Positions 15,001-30,000 of a stretch of DNA of 64,000 nucleotides are shown here, one piece after another (position 1 is the stretch's first letter; every line of letters begins with the position of its first letter). The translations under genes and the position numbers were made by a program. The notes under the pieces were generated by a model, which saw only the letters and a program-made list of their open reading frames with translations, did no database searches and was not told where the DNA came from. The stretch comes from Uloborus plumipes (lineage: Eukaryota > Arthropoda > Arachnida > Araneae > Uloboridae), in contig JAXGGA010004670.1 in NCBI GenBank assembly GCA_038373865.1, forward strand, positions 1-64,000, read 5' to 3'.

Positions 15001-18000
15001 ACCAGGAAAAAATAAACAAAAAACAAAAGGAAGGGGGCAGACCAAACAGGGCAGACAACAACCAAACGTTGGCACGGGGGACAGTACAAAACAAAGGAAA
15101 ACAGCCAAACAAGGGACCCAAAACGGGGGAACAAGGGGCCCTCAGAGGGGGAAAACAAAAAAACGGTTCACGGTGTACCGGGGGTTTAGGTTTTCAATCA
15201 CAGGGAGCAAAAGAGAAAGGGTGGGGGCCAAACACAAGGACACCACAGGGAAAGGGAAGGGCACACCCCAGCCAGGCGTCAGGAACGACACAAGACAAGG
15301 GGACAAACGCTAGGGCCCCACCCGGGGGGGCGGGGAAAAGGGGAGACAAAAAAAAAATCCAAGGGGAGAAACAGGGACAAATGGGGGGGGGACAACCAAA
15401 AAACACGAACCAACCGGAAAACAAGCAAAAACAAAAGGACAACACAAAACAACCAAACGAAGGAACAAACCAAGAAGACCAATAAAGGGGGACGGAAGAG
15501 GCACCAAACAACGAAACCGAGCCCAACAACACCGGAAAAGGGGCCACGGGGGAAAAACAGGGGGGCCAAAACAAAAAAGGGGCAAGAACAAACGGGAAAA
15601 TCACGAACAAGGGCACCCCGAAGGAAACAAACCGGAAACAAAGGTACCAAAAAAAAAAAAGACACCAATCGCTCACGCGGGAACGGACACCCCAAACGGT
15701 GGCGACACCACAACACCACAGTAACAGCAAAACAAACCCCAGAACGACACACGAACGAACGAAACCACAATAAACAAGGGAACAAGGTAGAGAAAGAAAA
15801 ACACAAAACAAAACTCAAAAAAAGAAAACGGGGGAGGGGAGCCACCAAGCACATGACAAAAGGGAACGGGGGAAACTGGGTTTACAAACAACAACAGGGC
15901 AAACACGGGAAGAGTGTTTTATTTTGACAAAACACCCACAAACTACGCCTAGGGCAAAACACAAACCTAAAATAAAACGACAACACAGACCAAAAGGGAG
16001 GGAACAGGGGGAAAAAATCGAAGGGGAACACAGAAAGGAAGACCACAACAACCAGGAACAACCAACACCGGACACAAAAAAAACCAAGCGCGGGGGTTTT
16101 TTTTCTGAAGGACAACCAGTAAAACAAAGGCAACTAAAACAAATGGCCACCAAATGTACAAAGAAAAACCGGGGGGGAGAGAAAACAGGGGTGACGGAAA
16201 ATATGAAAGGGGGAGGGACAAATGGAAAAAAACAAAAACGGAAACACTAAATCACCGAAACAAAAACCACCCAATACAAAAGCACACAACATGGGCAAAA
16301 AGGCAAAACAACAAAAAAGGTTTTTTGTTTTTTTATTTTTTTTTTTTCCCTCATAAAAGCAACCAATAAACAGGTCACCACACACGGGGGGGGGCACAAA
16401 CAAAAAAGGAGCACAAACACCACAACGGAACCAAAAACACCGCAAACAAACCCACACCAGTTTTCCAAGGCTGACCACGCGGGCAACACAACAGGGCACA
16501 ACAAAGTAACAACAAACAGTTTTTGGCGGAAAACCAAAAAACAAAGGAAAACCAAAAGCAAAAAACAAGGGGTGGGGGGGGACACGGTATGGGGGGCGGG
16601 GGGACACCACGGGGCCAAACCCAAAACAAAGAGTTGGGTTTTGTTTTTTTTTTTTTTTTTTTCTTTCTAAAAACTAGACCGAACACACGCAAGGACCAGG
16701 AGTCAGGGGAAGGGGCACAGGATGGGAAAAAGAAACGGGGGGAAACCCAAAACAGGAAGTAAAAAAGAAAATACACCCCCAAAACCACTGACAGGAGCAT
16801 ACCAGGAACACAAACATAACACGGGGAAGCAGTTCAACACACACAGGTACAAAAACAATCAGAAAACAAAACGTAATCTTCTTTATTTACACAGGGAGGA
16901 CAAGTATACGGACAACCAACCAAAAAAACCGGAAAACGAGAGAGAAAAAAACAGTGTACCAAGGGCACTGACACACACACGGGGGGGCAAGCAAAAACAA
17001 ACAAATAGTAAAAAAGAAACACAAAAGACGTGTTATTTTTTTATTTTAACCACAAAAGAAGAACCGATACACAGAACAGACGAACATAGCAAAAACGGGA
17101 TACAGCACAAAAGGACGCCCTAAAGAACAACGGAAAAGAGCGGAAAAGGGAAAGGGGGACCGACAAACGCGACACAATAACCCAACACGACGGGAACACA
17201 ACAGGAAACGGAACAACAGTGGGGGAACAAAGGAAACGCCAAACAAAGCAATCCAACAGGGCCGGGACCGCCCCGGACACCCCAAAACCCACCACCAGGG
17301 GGAGCCCAATCCCCACCAAGCAAAAATACCAAACAACAAAATCAAACTACGAAAAAAAAACCCCAAACACAACAAGGCGAGAAACACAAATCAACACAAC
17401 AAAGTAGAAACAAAGGGAAAAGCCGACGGGTTTTTTTTTTTTAGGTTTTTTTTTATTTTTTTTTTCTGTTTTTTTGAAAGGAACACCTCCATCAACAAAG
17501 GCGGGTTAAACTAAAAAACTCTACAAAAAGGAGAAGCCACACCCAGGGGGTTTTTTTCACAACAAAAGACCGGCCAGGCAGTGGGGAGGGAAAGATACGA
17601 AAAACAATTCGGAAAACACAAACACAAAACAAAACACAAAGAAAAACAAAAAAAAACAAAAGGCGGGAAAAAACCACACAAAGAAGGACCAACCACACAA
17701 AAACAAGGAAAACACGGCGGGGGACGGGAGCTCAAAAGGGAAAACGGAAAGAACAAACAACAGTTGGCAGAAAGCGGCACACCACGTTCTACACGGGGTT
17801 TTTTTTTTTTAGGGTGAGGGAAAAAAGAAAACACAACGCAGAAGGGCCAAAAAGACAAAAAAAAATAGGGTTATATTTGGGAGGAAACAACCCACAGGGG
17901 GTTTTTTATACGGAACAAGGGAACACAGGGAACACACAGGGACGAGAACGACAAAAACACCATGGGCAAGCAAAAAACCACCACAAAACACAAACAAAAA

Positions 18001-21000
18001 AAAAGTTTGGAAACAAAAACAACATAAAAAAAACAACGCCCGGACAAAGACAAAAACATAAAAACACAACACAAAGACAAAAAAAAAGAGGGAAAAAAAA
18101 ACACAGAAAGGGAAGGAAAAAAAAAACACAAAAAACACAACACAGGAGACGGAAAAACAGGGAAAAAAAACGGAACAACGAAAAGAGGAACACCGGGGCA
18201 AAAACACGGGGGTAACCAAACAACGCAAAAAACCACCACCGGAGGGAAAACGGATAACCAAAAAGGACCAACGGAAAAGAAAAAAGACAGTACCACACAA
18301 ACCACTGGTACAGGCCGGGGCACGGCGGGGGATCGACGAAGGATTAAAAAAAAAAAGGGAGGGAACAGAACACCAGGGGTCGGGCCCCAAAAATAAAGGC
18401 ACGCGAGTACTTATTTGAAGGCAAACGACCGGGGGGGGCCCCGACAACACAAAAAAAAGTATAAACACCACCCGGAAAGGGGCAGACCAGAGGGTGAAGG
18501 GGAAGCACGTTACAACGACACACGGGACAGAAAAAAGAACGAAAACGAGCAAAAATAGGCCAAGTACCAAGGCCCAAAAAATGGGTTTTCTTTTCGCAAA
18601 ACCAAGTAAAAACGGACACCCATGAAGGACCACCCCAGGGGAAAACTAACAAAAAAAAAAACGGGGAAATAATTGGGACAAAAACATAGAAAAAAAAAAA
18701 AGGACGGAAAAAAAAGGCCAAGGACAAAAAAACACAAGGGGGGACCGGGGCAGGGAAAACAAGCAGCATCTTATTAAAAAAGGAGGACACGCAAAACCAA
18801 CACGAAAGGTACTTTTTTTGAAAAGGGGGGGGAATGGGAAAACTCAGCAACAAAAACACAACAAACGAAAAACAAAAAGGAGGAAACACCACGCGTTTTT
18901 TTAACAAACAGGGGAGAAAAAAGAAGACCCAAAAAAAAAACACAAAAACACAACCACACCAACCCCAGGGGGGGCTTACGGGGGATAGACCGAAGAAAAA
19001 CCGACAAAGGCAATCAGGCAAAAAAACAAAACTAAAACAAAAACGCACAAGGATTTTTTTTTTGTTTATTAAAGGGTAGGGGGAAACCGTTTTTTTTTTT
19101 TTCAGAACAAGAACGTACCGGAAACGGCAAACAAAACACCCCAACAGTCTTGAGCCAACAAAAAACCGAGGGACCAAAGGCAACAGCCTACACCGGAAAA
19201 ATGGGTGAACAAACCAAGGCACAAAAAAAGAACACACTCAAACAAACGAGGGGGTAGCAACAACTGGGGACAAAACCACACAATCATTACGACACCCAAA
19301 TGCAACACCGACACGCGAGGCGAAAAAAGGAAAACAAATACACAAAAACAAGACAAAAAACCCGAATAGCGGAGGCCAATACCAGAAAAGGGCGGGGGGT
19401 ATCACAACCAAAAACCCCCAACAAAACCACGGGAGGGGATAGGGGGGGGGTTTTCTTTTTTTTAGGAAACCCAAAAAGGCAAAAAGAAGGACAATAAGTA
19501 TAACGACAAGACCAGTTATTTGGGGGCCGGGCAACTAAGGACCTAACAAAAAGCAAACAAGGGGGGTGGAACGAAAAACCGGTGGACACACACCCCCAAA
19601 AAAAAAGCAAAAAGAGACAAGGGGACTACAAAACAAGCAAAAACCAATTACGGGCACCGAACCAAGGCAAAACAAACAGGAAAAAAAAAAAAGAAGAAAA
19701 AAAACCACGGAAAATAAAACAAACAACAACGGAAAAGAAACAACGGGAAGGAAAACACAGCACAGAAAAAGAAAAACAGGGAAGGCAAACAGGGGTTTTT
19801 TTTTACGCAAAACGGGGCCAAACCAAGAGAAGAAAAACAGTAAACAAAGGAAGGGGGCAGAATACACACACAAGGGCAAAAGAGAAAAAAAAACAAAAAG
19901 AACCAAAAAACAAAAAAAAAAAAAACCAAAACCAAAAACACGCACACAAGGGCGTTAAGAAAGAGAACACCAACATGGGGGGCCAAAAAAGACAAAACAC
20001 AAAACAAAAAAACAAACAGGAAGTGAAACCCACAAAAACCAGGCAAAACAAACACAGTTCACAGGAGGGGGGGGAACAATAGAAGGGCGCGCAAGACACC
20101 CAAGCAACAAAACCACCCTAAACACCCAACTGGGCGTCCACAAAGGCAGGAAGCGGAACAAACCGGCAACGTCAACGCAAAGGAAAGAGGGGCAACCCCA
20201 ACCACCAAAAGGGCAACACCCAACCGTTATTTCCCAAAGCAAAACAAAAAAAGGGGCAAGAAGTTGTTTTTGTATATTATGGGTTTTTTTATTAAAACGG
20301 TAGCGGAAAAGGGCAACCGGGACCACCACAGCGGGGGAAGGCAAAGACGGGGAACACACGCACGCAGGCCCGGATCACCAAACGGGGCAAGCACCACAAG
20401 TTAACAGGGGTGACACCATAAAAAGGGGGGAACACCAAACACAAAAAAAACAAAAAAGGGGGCAAACACGCCCCGGGCAGGGCGACAAGCAGACCCGGGA
20501 AAGAGAAACACGAACAAAACACCAAGCACGTGGAGGAGGAGTAAACAAAAAAAAGCAGGGATAGGAAGAAGGAAATAATCCCACCCAACCAAAGTTGACT
20601 AAAAAAACCATAACAGGAGTTAATTTTTTATTGCACCACAAACAGGGGACAAAAAAAAGCGGGACGGAACAAACACAAAACAAACGGCGAAACCAACAGA
20701 AAACAAAAAAACAACAACCACATGAAACAGGGGGAAACCCACAAACGGGCAAAAACGTCCGAAAAACCGCAAAAAAGTTTTTTTTTATTTGGACAAACGA
20801 AAGGAAGCAAGGTTTTCACAAGGCCCCCAAGGGGAAAAAGACAAACAAACCAAAACCAACAACATAAAGGCAAACAAAACGAAAAAACAAACAACAAGAC
20901 CAAAACACAAAAACAAAACAAATAAAGGCAAAAACGCTGGGACTCAACAAACCCAGGCGGGGACCAAAAAAGCAAAGGGGGCACGGCAAAAAACAACACA

Positions 21001-24000
21001 AACATCCCCCGGAAAGGGACAAGGGGCGGGGGCACAAACACAAAAAAACAACTGGACCCGTAGGGGCCAAACGACAACAACCCCCCGGGGGGCGACAAAC
21101 AACACCAGGAAAAAACGGTGGGAAACACACAAAAGGAACTCATAAACAGAAAAAAAACAAAACCCACACAGACGGGGATGAGGCCAAACAACAGGGGACA
21201 AACACACAAAATTCAAAAAACTGGGTACAGAGGGGTAAAAACCAAACAAGAAAAATAACACGGACAGGGGCAAGCAACGGGGCAACAGGGGAAAAGACCA
21301 CCGAAGGGGGCGGGCACACAAAAAAAAACGGGCCACAACTGGGGGGGTTCTTAGAAAAGACCCCACAGAAACAACACGGGAGGAAACAAGAACTCAAAAG
21401 GGGGGGGGCCACAAACCACGGGAAACTGCACATCGGCCAACCCGGAAATCAACAAGAAAAAAAACCAACCAAAAGAGGGGGGCAAGGTTGAACAACAAAA
21501 AAAAAAATGGGACGAATAGAAAAAAGTGGAAAAAAAAACAAACAAAAAAAGGACAATGGAAGGCCAAAACCAGGACAAAACCAAAAAACAAATAAAACAC
21601 CAACGTAAAAAAAAAAAAAAAAGGGGGGGAAAACCAGGGGGCAACAAACCAGGGGAAAAACCGACACATCAAGAACACACCGGGCAAAAAAGGGAAGGGG
21701 GCATAAAAACAACAAGGGAACTAAAGAGAAAGAAACCAACCAACAACCAACAAGACCAAGAACAAACAAAACCAAGAAACAAAACCGGGGGGGGGGACAA
21801 AAAAACGACAAAACAAAAAACAAAACAAAAAAAACGTTTTTTTTTTTTGTTTTTTTTTTTTATCCAGGGGCACACAGCCATCAAAAAACACAAAAAAACG
21901 GACAAAAGGAAAACAAAATGAGAAAACAGAAACAAGGTAACAGGACATAACACAAAAAACACAAGCTTCTTTAGGGTAAAAGGTAAGGACAGCAAACACC
22001 ACAACAGACCACAACAGCAAAAAACACCCAAAACCACAGAACAAAAACGATAAAACAATTCCACCCAAAAACAAAACAGAAAAACCAAAGGGGCCAGACC
22101 CGGAAAAAAACAAAAAAAAAACCAAAAACTAAAGTTTCTAACAATAAAAAACAACAAAAAAACAACCCACACCGGGGGTCGAAAAGACGGTTTTTGGCGG
22201 AAACCAGGGGGAATCGCCAACCGGTAGAAAAGGACCAAAACAAAACAAAAAAAAGAGGTGTCTTAAACGGGGGGAAAGGCACCCATATAGGTTGCAACAC
22301 AAACAAAAATAAGAACAAAACACCACAAAAGGGAAAAAAGTTTGCAAGTTGGGAAACAAAAACCCCCCCACCGGGACAACCGCGACGGGGAACGAACCCA
22401 AAACACACACAAAAACATACCCCGCACACACAGGGTGACACCAACAACAAGTCACGGCGGACCACAAAGGACAAAACACTAGGGGGCACAACCCAAAAGA
22501 GTTTTTTTTAAAACAAAACGGAAAAAACAAAAGAAAAAACAAAAACAACGGGTCAGGGGGGCGGGCACACCCACAGGGAACCACAAACCATAAACAAAGC
22601 CCAAAAACAAAAACAAAGGGGGGAACACAGAACAACGGGCCAGGCGCCAACGTTTTTTTAAACACAACACACGACAAACCACAAAATAGACAATCAACCA
22701 AAGAGAGACAGGAAAAAAGGACCAGGGCGGCAAACAACAAAAAAAACAAAAGGAACCCAATAACCAACAAACAAAAAAAGGACACGAACAACAAGAGGAA
22801 AGGACCGCACAGGAAGACGAGGTATTAAAAAAAAAAGAAGGGAAATCACCAAACCCAAAAAACCAAAGGAGGCAGAGTAGCAGACGACTTTTTTTTTTAG
22901 AGCAACCAAAAACAAACCAACCCAAAAAGAACGACAGAAAACCGCACGGCACCAAAACAACCAAAACAACCAAGATAAAGAAAGGCACAAAAAAAAAGAA
23001 ACGGGCAAAAAACGGGGCAGGACCCCACAACCAGGAGTTTTATTACATTTGCTTTTGCCGAGACCCAAAACCACCAAACAACACAGACACAAGGGCGGGA
23101 AACCACAAAGGGGGGGGGAAGGGACACAGGACAAAACAAAAACCCAGAAAAAGGCCGGACAAAACAACAGGGGGGTTTTTTTTTTTTTTAAAACCAACAC
23201 GGAAACCTACTAACACACAGAAAAAAAGACACAAAACTAAAACACAACAAAACAACCACGACCAAAGAGAAAACAAACGGTCTTTTTTTTAACCAAGGCA
23301 CCCACCCACAACAACAAACGGGAGAGGCGTAAAATACGACGAAATACAAAAAAACCGGCGGGGAACAATGTAAAAGTATTTTTTTTATCTCTTTTTTCGC
23401 ACTGGGAAAGGAATACGGGGCCCACCGGGGCACGGGGGCCCAAACAAGGAACCGGCCATACACACGCGCCAAACACCAAAAAAGGGTAACAAAGGGGGAC
23501 AAAGAGGGAACAAGCAAAAAAATACACGGTTTTTTTCAAAGGGAACACACACCCGCAACGGGGGGCAAGGTACCAAGGCACAAAAAGGACCACACGGAAG
23601 GATAAAAACAAAAACATAAGCAAACCGCCAGGGCAACAAAAAACAAAAAAAAAGGGGACAAACAAAAAAAAAAGGGGGAAAAGGACAACAAAAAAACAAA
23701 CAAACTGGACAAGCAAATAAGAGGGAAAAAAACAACCACACCAAAAAAAACGCGGGGGACGCGGACTAGGGGGCGGAAGGAAAAAAAAAAACACCACGGT
23801 TTTTTTTTTTTCAGGCCACAAAAAAACAAACAAAGAGAAAACAAAAAACAAAAAGACAAAGTTTTTAGGGAAGGCCCGCACGAAACGCACAAACACAGGA
23901 ACAGACAAAACAAAACAAAAAACACCGGCAAGCAACAAAACACAGGGCAACAAACAACTCACCTAAAATCACGGGGGTGGACGGGCGAAAACACCAAACC

Positions 24001-27000
24001 TACCACAACCGGGACAGACAAAAGGGGAAAAAAAAAACCAACAAACAGAATCAACACACCAAAATGGAAACAAAAGGAAATCGCAGCAAGCGACAAACGA
24101 AAACAAAAAAATTCTAAAAACAGGGACAAACAAGAAACCAAAAAACAGCCGGGGCCACAGGCAAAAGAATAAACAAAGGGAGACAAGCACACACAGGAGG
24201 GGGGCAAACCTACACAAAACACAGGGAAACAACAAAAAAAGACCACACAGAAGGTTTATTTTTTAACAGAACAACTCGGGGCCCCAAGAAAGAGGGGTAA
24301 GAACGTATTACACAAACAACAAAAACTAAACCCACATGGAAAAAACACAGGTACGCAAACTTATTTTTCAAACAAAAAACACAAACAAAATGCAGAAACC
24401 AGCACAAAAGAGAACAACCAAAAACCCAATGAAAACAGGGGGACAAAGAAACCAACCACAAAAGTAAGAAACAGCCAGTCTTTTTAAACAAACAAAACCC
24501 ACCCACAACAAGGGGGAAAAAAGCAACAGGTAAAACAGAGGGACAAGCAAAACCAAGCAAAAAAAAATCAAAAACGCCATGCTAAGTAAACCAACGCGGT
24601 AATTATTTTCAAAAACAACAAAGCCCAAAAACGGAAAATAACCCCAAGGGTTTTCAAGAAAGCGGGGGGCACCAGTATCGGGAAACACGAACAGAACAAA
24701 GAAAAAAGGAGGGGTGAAACTCCAGGGGAAACAGGGGGAAAGACCACCCCCAAACCGCGAAAAACAAGAAAAACGGGCAGACCAAACGACTAACAAAAAA
24801 AACAACCAAAATCACAAAAAAATGGCCAAAAAACAAAACACAAGAAAACAACACAACACAAAACGGACATCCGAAAAAAAAGGGGGGTCGGGGGACCCGG
24901 GGACAAAAGGGGAGCAAAAAACAAAAAGCAAAACAACAAAAAAGAACATGAACAAAAAAAAACAACAGCCCACCCAAACAACAACCGGGGAAGCACACTC
25001 AACACGGGGTTTCTCAGACCAAAAAGGGGGGGAAACACGGAGCATCGCAAAAGAACAACACACAAACAAACAGGACGACAACATTACAAGGGCAAAACGG
25101 AAGGGCCGAGGTTACAAAGGTTTTTTAAAAAAAAAACAGAGACATACCAAAAAAAAAAAGGCTAGGGGGTTTCTACTGAGGACACAAAAACCTATAAGGG
25201 AACCCCCGACCACGGGAACACCACAAAGGCCCCCGGAACAAAGCAACGGGCACCAGGGCGTGCCAAGAAAAATCCGGCACATCATTACCCAGGGGAAAAG
25301 CACAAACGAAAAACCCGGAACAAAAGAACCCAAAGTTTAAAAACATACGAAAAAAACAAAACACCGGGGGTAACAAGGAACGGGGGAAGAATGGCGACAA
25401 CACAAAAGGCGTAAAAAGGTCCGGAACCAAAAGGCGGACACCGGGAACAAAAAAAGGGACCAACGGCAAAAAACAAGGTTAGCAAAACAAACAGATTTTT
25501 TTTTTTCGACAAAAACACATAAACGGTGCCAAAAACAGCCAACAACGGGCCAAATAAAGGACCGGTAAAGGAAAAAAAACCAAAAAGGGAAAAACTACAA
25601 ACAAGTGCAAACAAAAAACACCCAAGGGGTGCAAGGGGGCACCGGGGTTTTTTTACACAAGAACTGGTAAAACCACACAACACAAACCAGGGGTCAAAAG
25701 AAAAGATAAAGGTTTTATTTTATCTACAAAAGGAAAGGGGAAGGGCAATAACCAGTGCAACAAAAAAAAAACAGCGAAAAAAAACCAAAAACCCCAAAAC
25801 GGAAAAGCGAAACAAGGAAACAAGCCAAAGGGGAAAACCCAACACAAAAAGGGTTTCGACAACCCAAAATGCCTAAACACAGGAGCCGCGTATTCTCCAT
25901 TTTTTTTTATCTTTTCCCACGGGGGGAGCACAACGAAAAAACCCTACCGGGAAACGGGGGGGTTATTTGGAAATCACCTAAAACAGCACTACAAAACAAA
26001 GGAACCAAACAGTTTTATTATTTTTTTTTAAGCAAGGGCGGGAAACAAAAAAAAAAAAATTAAAAAAAAAAAAGAAAAAACCCACAACAAAAACGACAAA
26101 GAACAACACCAAAGAAGTAAAAAAAGGGTTAACAGCAACAAAAACATACACAACAAACAAAGGGACCCGGCAAAAAAGGAAGGAAAAAAACAAAAAACAA
26201 ACCCAGAGAGGGCCATCCATCAGGGGACAAAAAAAAAAAGGGGGGGCAAAAACACCGGGGGGGGGGACACACCATCAAAAACAAAACAACGAAAAACAAA
26301 GCGGACAAATGAAACATACCCCACAACCCAACCCCCAAAAAACAAAGGTTTTATTGAAAACATAGAACGGAAATACGCAAACCCCAACACAAATAAACCA
26401 CAGAGCAAACAACAAACGGGCAAAAAAAAACGGGGTAGAAAAAGGAAGGTTAAGGATGGAAAAAAAGTACATAAAAAAAATCAAACGAAACACAACAAAA
26501 CAAACACCAAGGTGATAGGGGAACCACCGACAAAAGCACCACAACAAGGGGGGGGGGGGGTAGACCCACGAGGAAACAAGAAAAAACGAAACGGGCGACC
26601 ACGGGGGGTAACAGGAAAAGGCGGGGGTGGGGGGGCCACAAAAAAAAAAACCCCAGTCTTGCAAAAGGTCCCAAAGTACAACGGTGAAGCGGGACAACAA
26701 CGCATACCAAACACCCGGCCTGGGGAACCCACCAAAAAGGGAGAGCCCGGCCCAACCCCCCACCAAGCAGAAAAAAGCAACAAAAAGGCGGGGGGCCCAG
26801 GAACAAAAACCCACGAGGGGGAAACACAAATGGGGGGACAAAGAACCCAAATACAAATACAATAAAAATAAGAGGTTTTTTTTTTTTTTTTTGGGGATAG
26901 GGCCAATACACCAGGGGGACAACAAGGAACAAAAGAAGGAGGGCCGGAAAACCAAGAGGAAAAACACAAGGGAAGACCACAAAGGTATACAAAAAACACA

Positions 27001-30000
27001 GGAACAAGAGTGAAACACCAGAGAGGGGCAGGAAACAGAAAAAGTTCAATTTTAACAAGGGGACCAAAAAAATGACAAAAGGCAACAGGGGAGACAAGAA
27101 ACGGAAACAAGGAGAAACAACAAACTCACACCATCCGGGAAAAAAGGAAACAAAAAATTGAAACAAAAAAACCTCCGGACCACAAAACAAGGGGGGGGAA
27201 CACGGTTTTTATTTTTATAAGGGGGCAAAAGGAGGAAACCAACACAACACACAAGGGAACCAAAAGAACACGAGGACAAAAGGCGGAAAAACAGCGAAGA
27301 CCTAAAAGTACAAGGTTTTCACAAGATTATTAAAAGTATAAACAAAAAACAAAAGCGAAAAGGTTTTGCTCACACAGCAAAAAAAGTTTCAAACAATACA
27401 CGTTTGGAAGGAAACACAAAAAGGCCACAAGAAAAGAAGGGGCCCCCTCACAGCAAATAGCAAACCAACGGAAACAAAAAAAATAAGCGAGTTTTTTATG
27501 AAAAAGAAAACCCACACCCAAGCACACCAAAGGAAAACGTGGGGGAAAAAAGGGGTTTTCCATAAACGAAAACCACAACGGACGGGGGCAGGCAACACAA
27601 ACACGGGGTTATTTTTTGCTTTTTTTTTCTTTTACACTAGGAAAACCAGACAAGCCAAAAACCAAACACAAAAAAAAAGGGGGACCTCCCACAACCACAC
27701 ACCAAACAGGGGGGAAAACCCAACCCAGGGGCAACAAAAGAAATAAACCAATAGCAGCAAACAAAAAAACAACGACAACCAAAAGGGGGAAAACAACCCC
27801 AACAAAGCAAGGGATAAACCCGTAAAGGGTCAACACTCCAGGTTTTTTTTTTTTTTATTTTTTTTTATTTTTTTTTCTCTTTTTAACCAAAAAGGTGACA
27901 AAAAAAAACAACACAAAAAAACAAAGGCCAAACGGACAACAAAAAACACAAAAAATAAACAAAACGGGGCTAAGAGAACAACAACAAAGGGAAAACAGAA
28001 AAAAACAAAAAACCAAAAACGACCCACAAACACCATAGTGGGTTTTAACACAGCACCGACCCACAAAGGGACCAACCGGCAATAGGCTCCAACCAAAGGG
28101 GGGCAACAACCCCAAAAAGCAAACAAAAAAACTACCAACAAGGGGAACAGAAGAACAACGAAAAGGGGGGGCCCCGGGGGCAAAAAAACCACAAAAACCA
28201 ACCAAGAAAAAAGGAAAATAAACAGGCAAAACCACACACACAACGGGAAAGGAAGGGGAAAAAAACAACCCCGCAAAAAAACCGACAACAAGGGGGAGGG
28301 GAAAGCAGGAAAACAGTGGTAAGGGGTTTTTTTTTAGGAACAAAAAAAGAATACAAAATGAACAAACGGAGCAAATAAACAAAAAGGGACGGGGATCAAA
28401 AGAGGGAACACCACCCAAAGGAAAAAAACCAAAGGCAAACAAAAAACACACCAAAAACCCAAAAGGGTACAAGAAACCAAAACCCCCCCCAGGGAACAAC
28501 AACAACAGAAGGGGGCGGGGGATGGCAGGCACCAGGGTCAAAGCAGGGCTGGGGGGAACAAGGGCAGGGGGTCAGGAAAAAAAACCAAAATCACAGGAAC
28601 GGTTTTTTTTAAAACAACCACAACGAAAGGTTTTTCTTTTTTTTAAAAACAACATGAAAAATAACAAACAAACAACAACAAAAGATCACAAGCGGAAACG
28701 CACAGACACAACAAAAAAGCGGAAAAGCGGGGAAAAAAACACACAAAAAACCGACCAACCCGGGCGAACAAAGGGCAAAAGCCAATCAACACACCCAGAG
28801 GGGTTTCATTCTTTTTTTTTCTCGAAAAATGGGGAAAAACAACACACAAACAACTACCCGAAAAAAAGACAGCATCAACGTAAAAGTATTTTTTATTTAT
28901 TCTTTTTCTCTATAAAACAAAAGAAAAGACACAACCGGCACCGGCAACACCAAACCACAAAACCAAGGACACCAAGGGAAAACGGGAATAAGGGGGTCAA
29001 GGTTTTTTTTTTTTTTTTAGGACGCGGGAACAAGCAAAACAAAAATCAAACACGCAAAACAAGGGGTACGACAAACAAAACACAAGGACCACACAAAAAG
29101 GAAGGGAGCGGAAAAAAAAAAAGTTATTTTTAACACAAGGCGAAAAACACAAAAACATCAAAACACCACACAAACGGGCAGAGGAACACCCCACAACCGG
29201 AACACAGGGGACAAAAAAACAAAAGGGACAACAGAAAACAGAAAAGGGCGGGTAGATATAGAACCCTTTCAAACGGACGGGCGCTGCGACGGGAGGGAAA
29301 GGACAGACAAAAAAGCGGAAACAACAACTAACACAAAAACAAAAGAAAAGCAGCAGACACACAAACACGGGGTTTTTTAGACAACAAAAAAACAAACCAC
29401 CAACGAAGGAGGGCAAACAACGAAAGCCAACACGGCAAAGGCAAACAGGAGGGAAGCAACACACAACCACGGTTTTTTTATTTTACACTGGGGCAACAAA
29501 GCTCCCGGCACCCCAAACAACACCCAACCCGGACCGGGGAAACAAACGGGTTTTTTCGTGGGAGGACCAGGTTTTCATAAACACGAAACAGGGGCCCAGC
29601 CCAAAACCAAGGCGGCCCAAAAAAGGGAAGCAGGGGAGGAAAAGGCAGGAAAAAACACAAAGGGGGGAGGGAGAAGGAACACAACAAGGGATACAAACAA
29701 CACAACCAGGCCCAGGGGGAAGGACCCAACAATAGCACGAAGAATAAAAAACAAAGACCTACAACAAGTACACCACAACAACAAAACCTCACGACAAGCC
29801 ACACACCAGAAAGGCCAGGAGGGACAGGAAAAACAAGGCACCACACCACCAAAAAAGGCGAAAAGGGGAAAAGGGGGAAAAACTCAAGCACACATAACCC
29901 AAAAAACACCGCTGAAAAACAAAAGCAAAACCAACAACAGCCGAAAATAAACAAGCATGGGCAAACCCACCAAAATCGAAGGGAAAAAAAAAACAGAGGA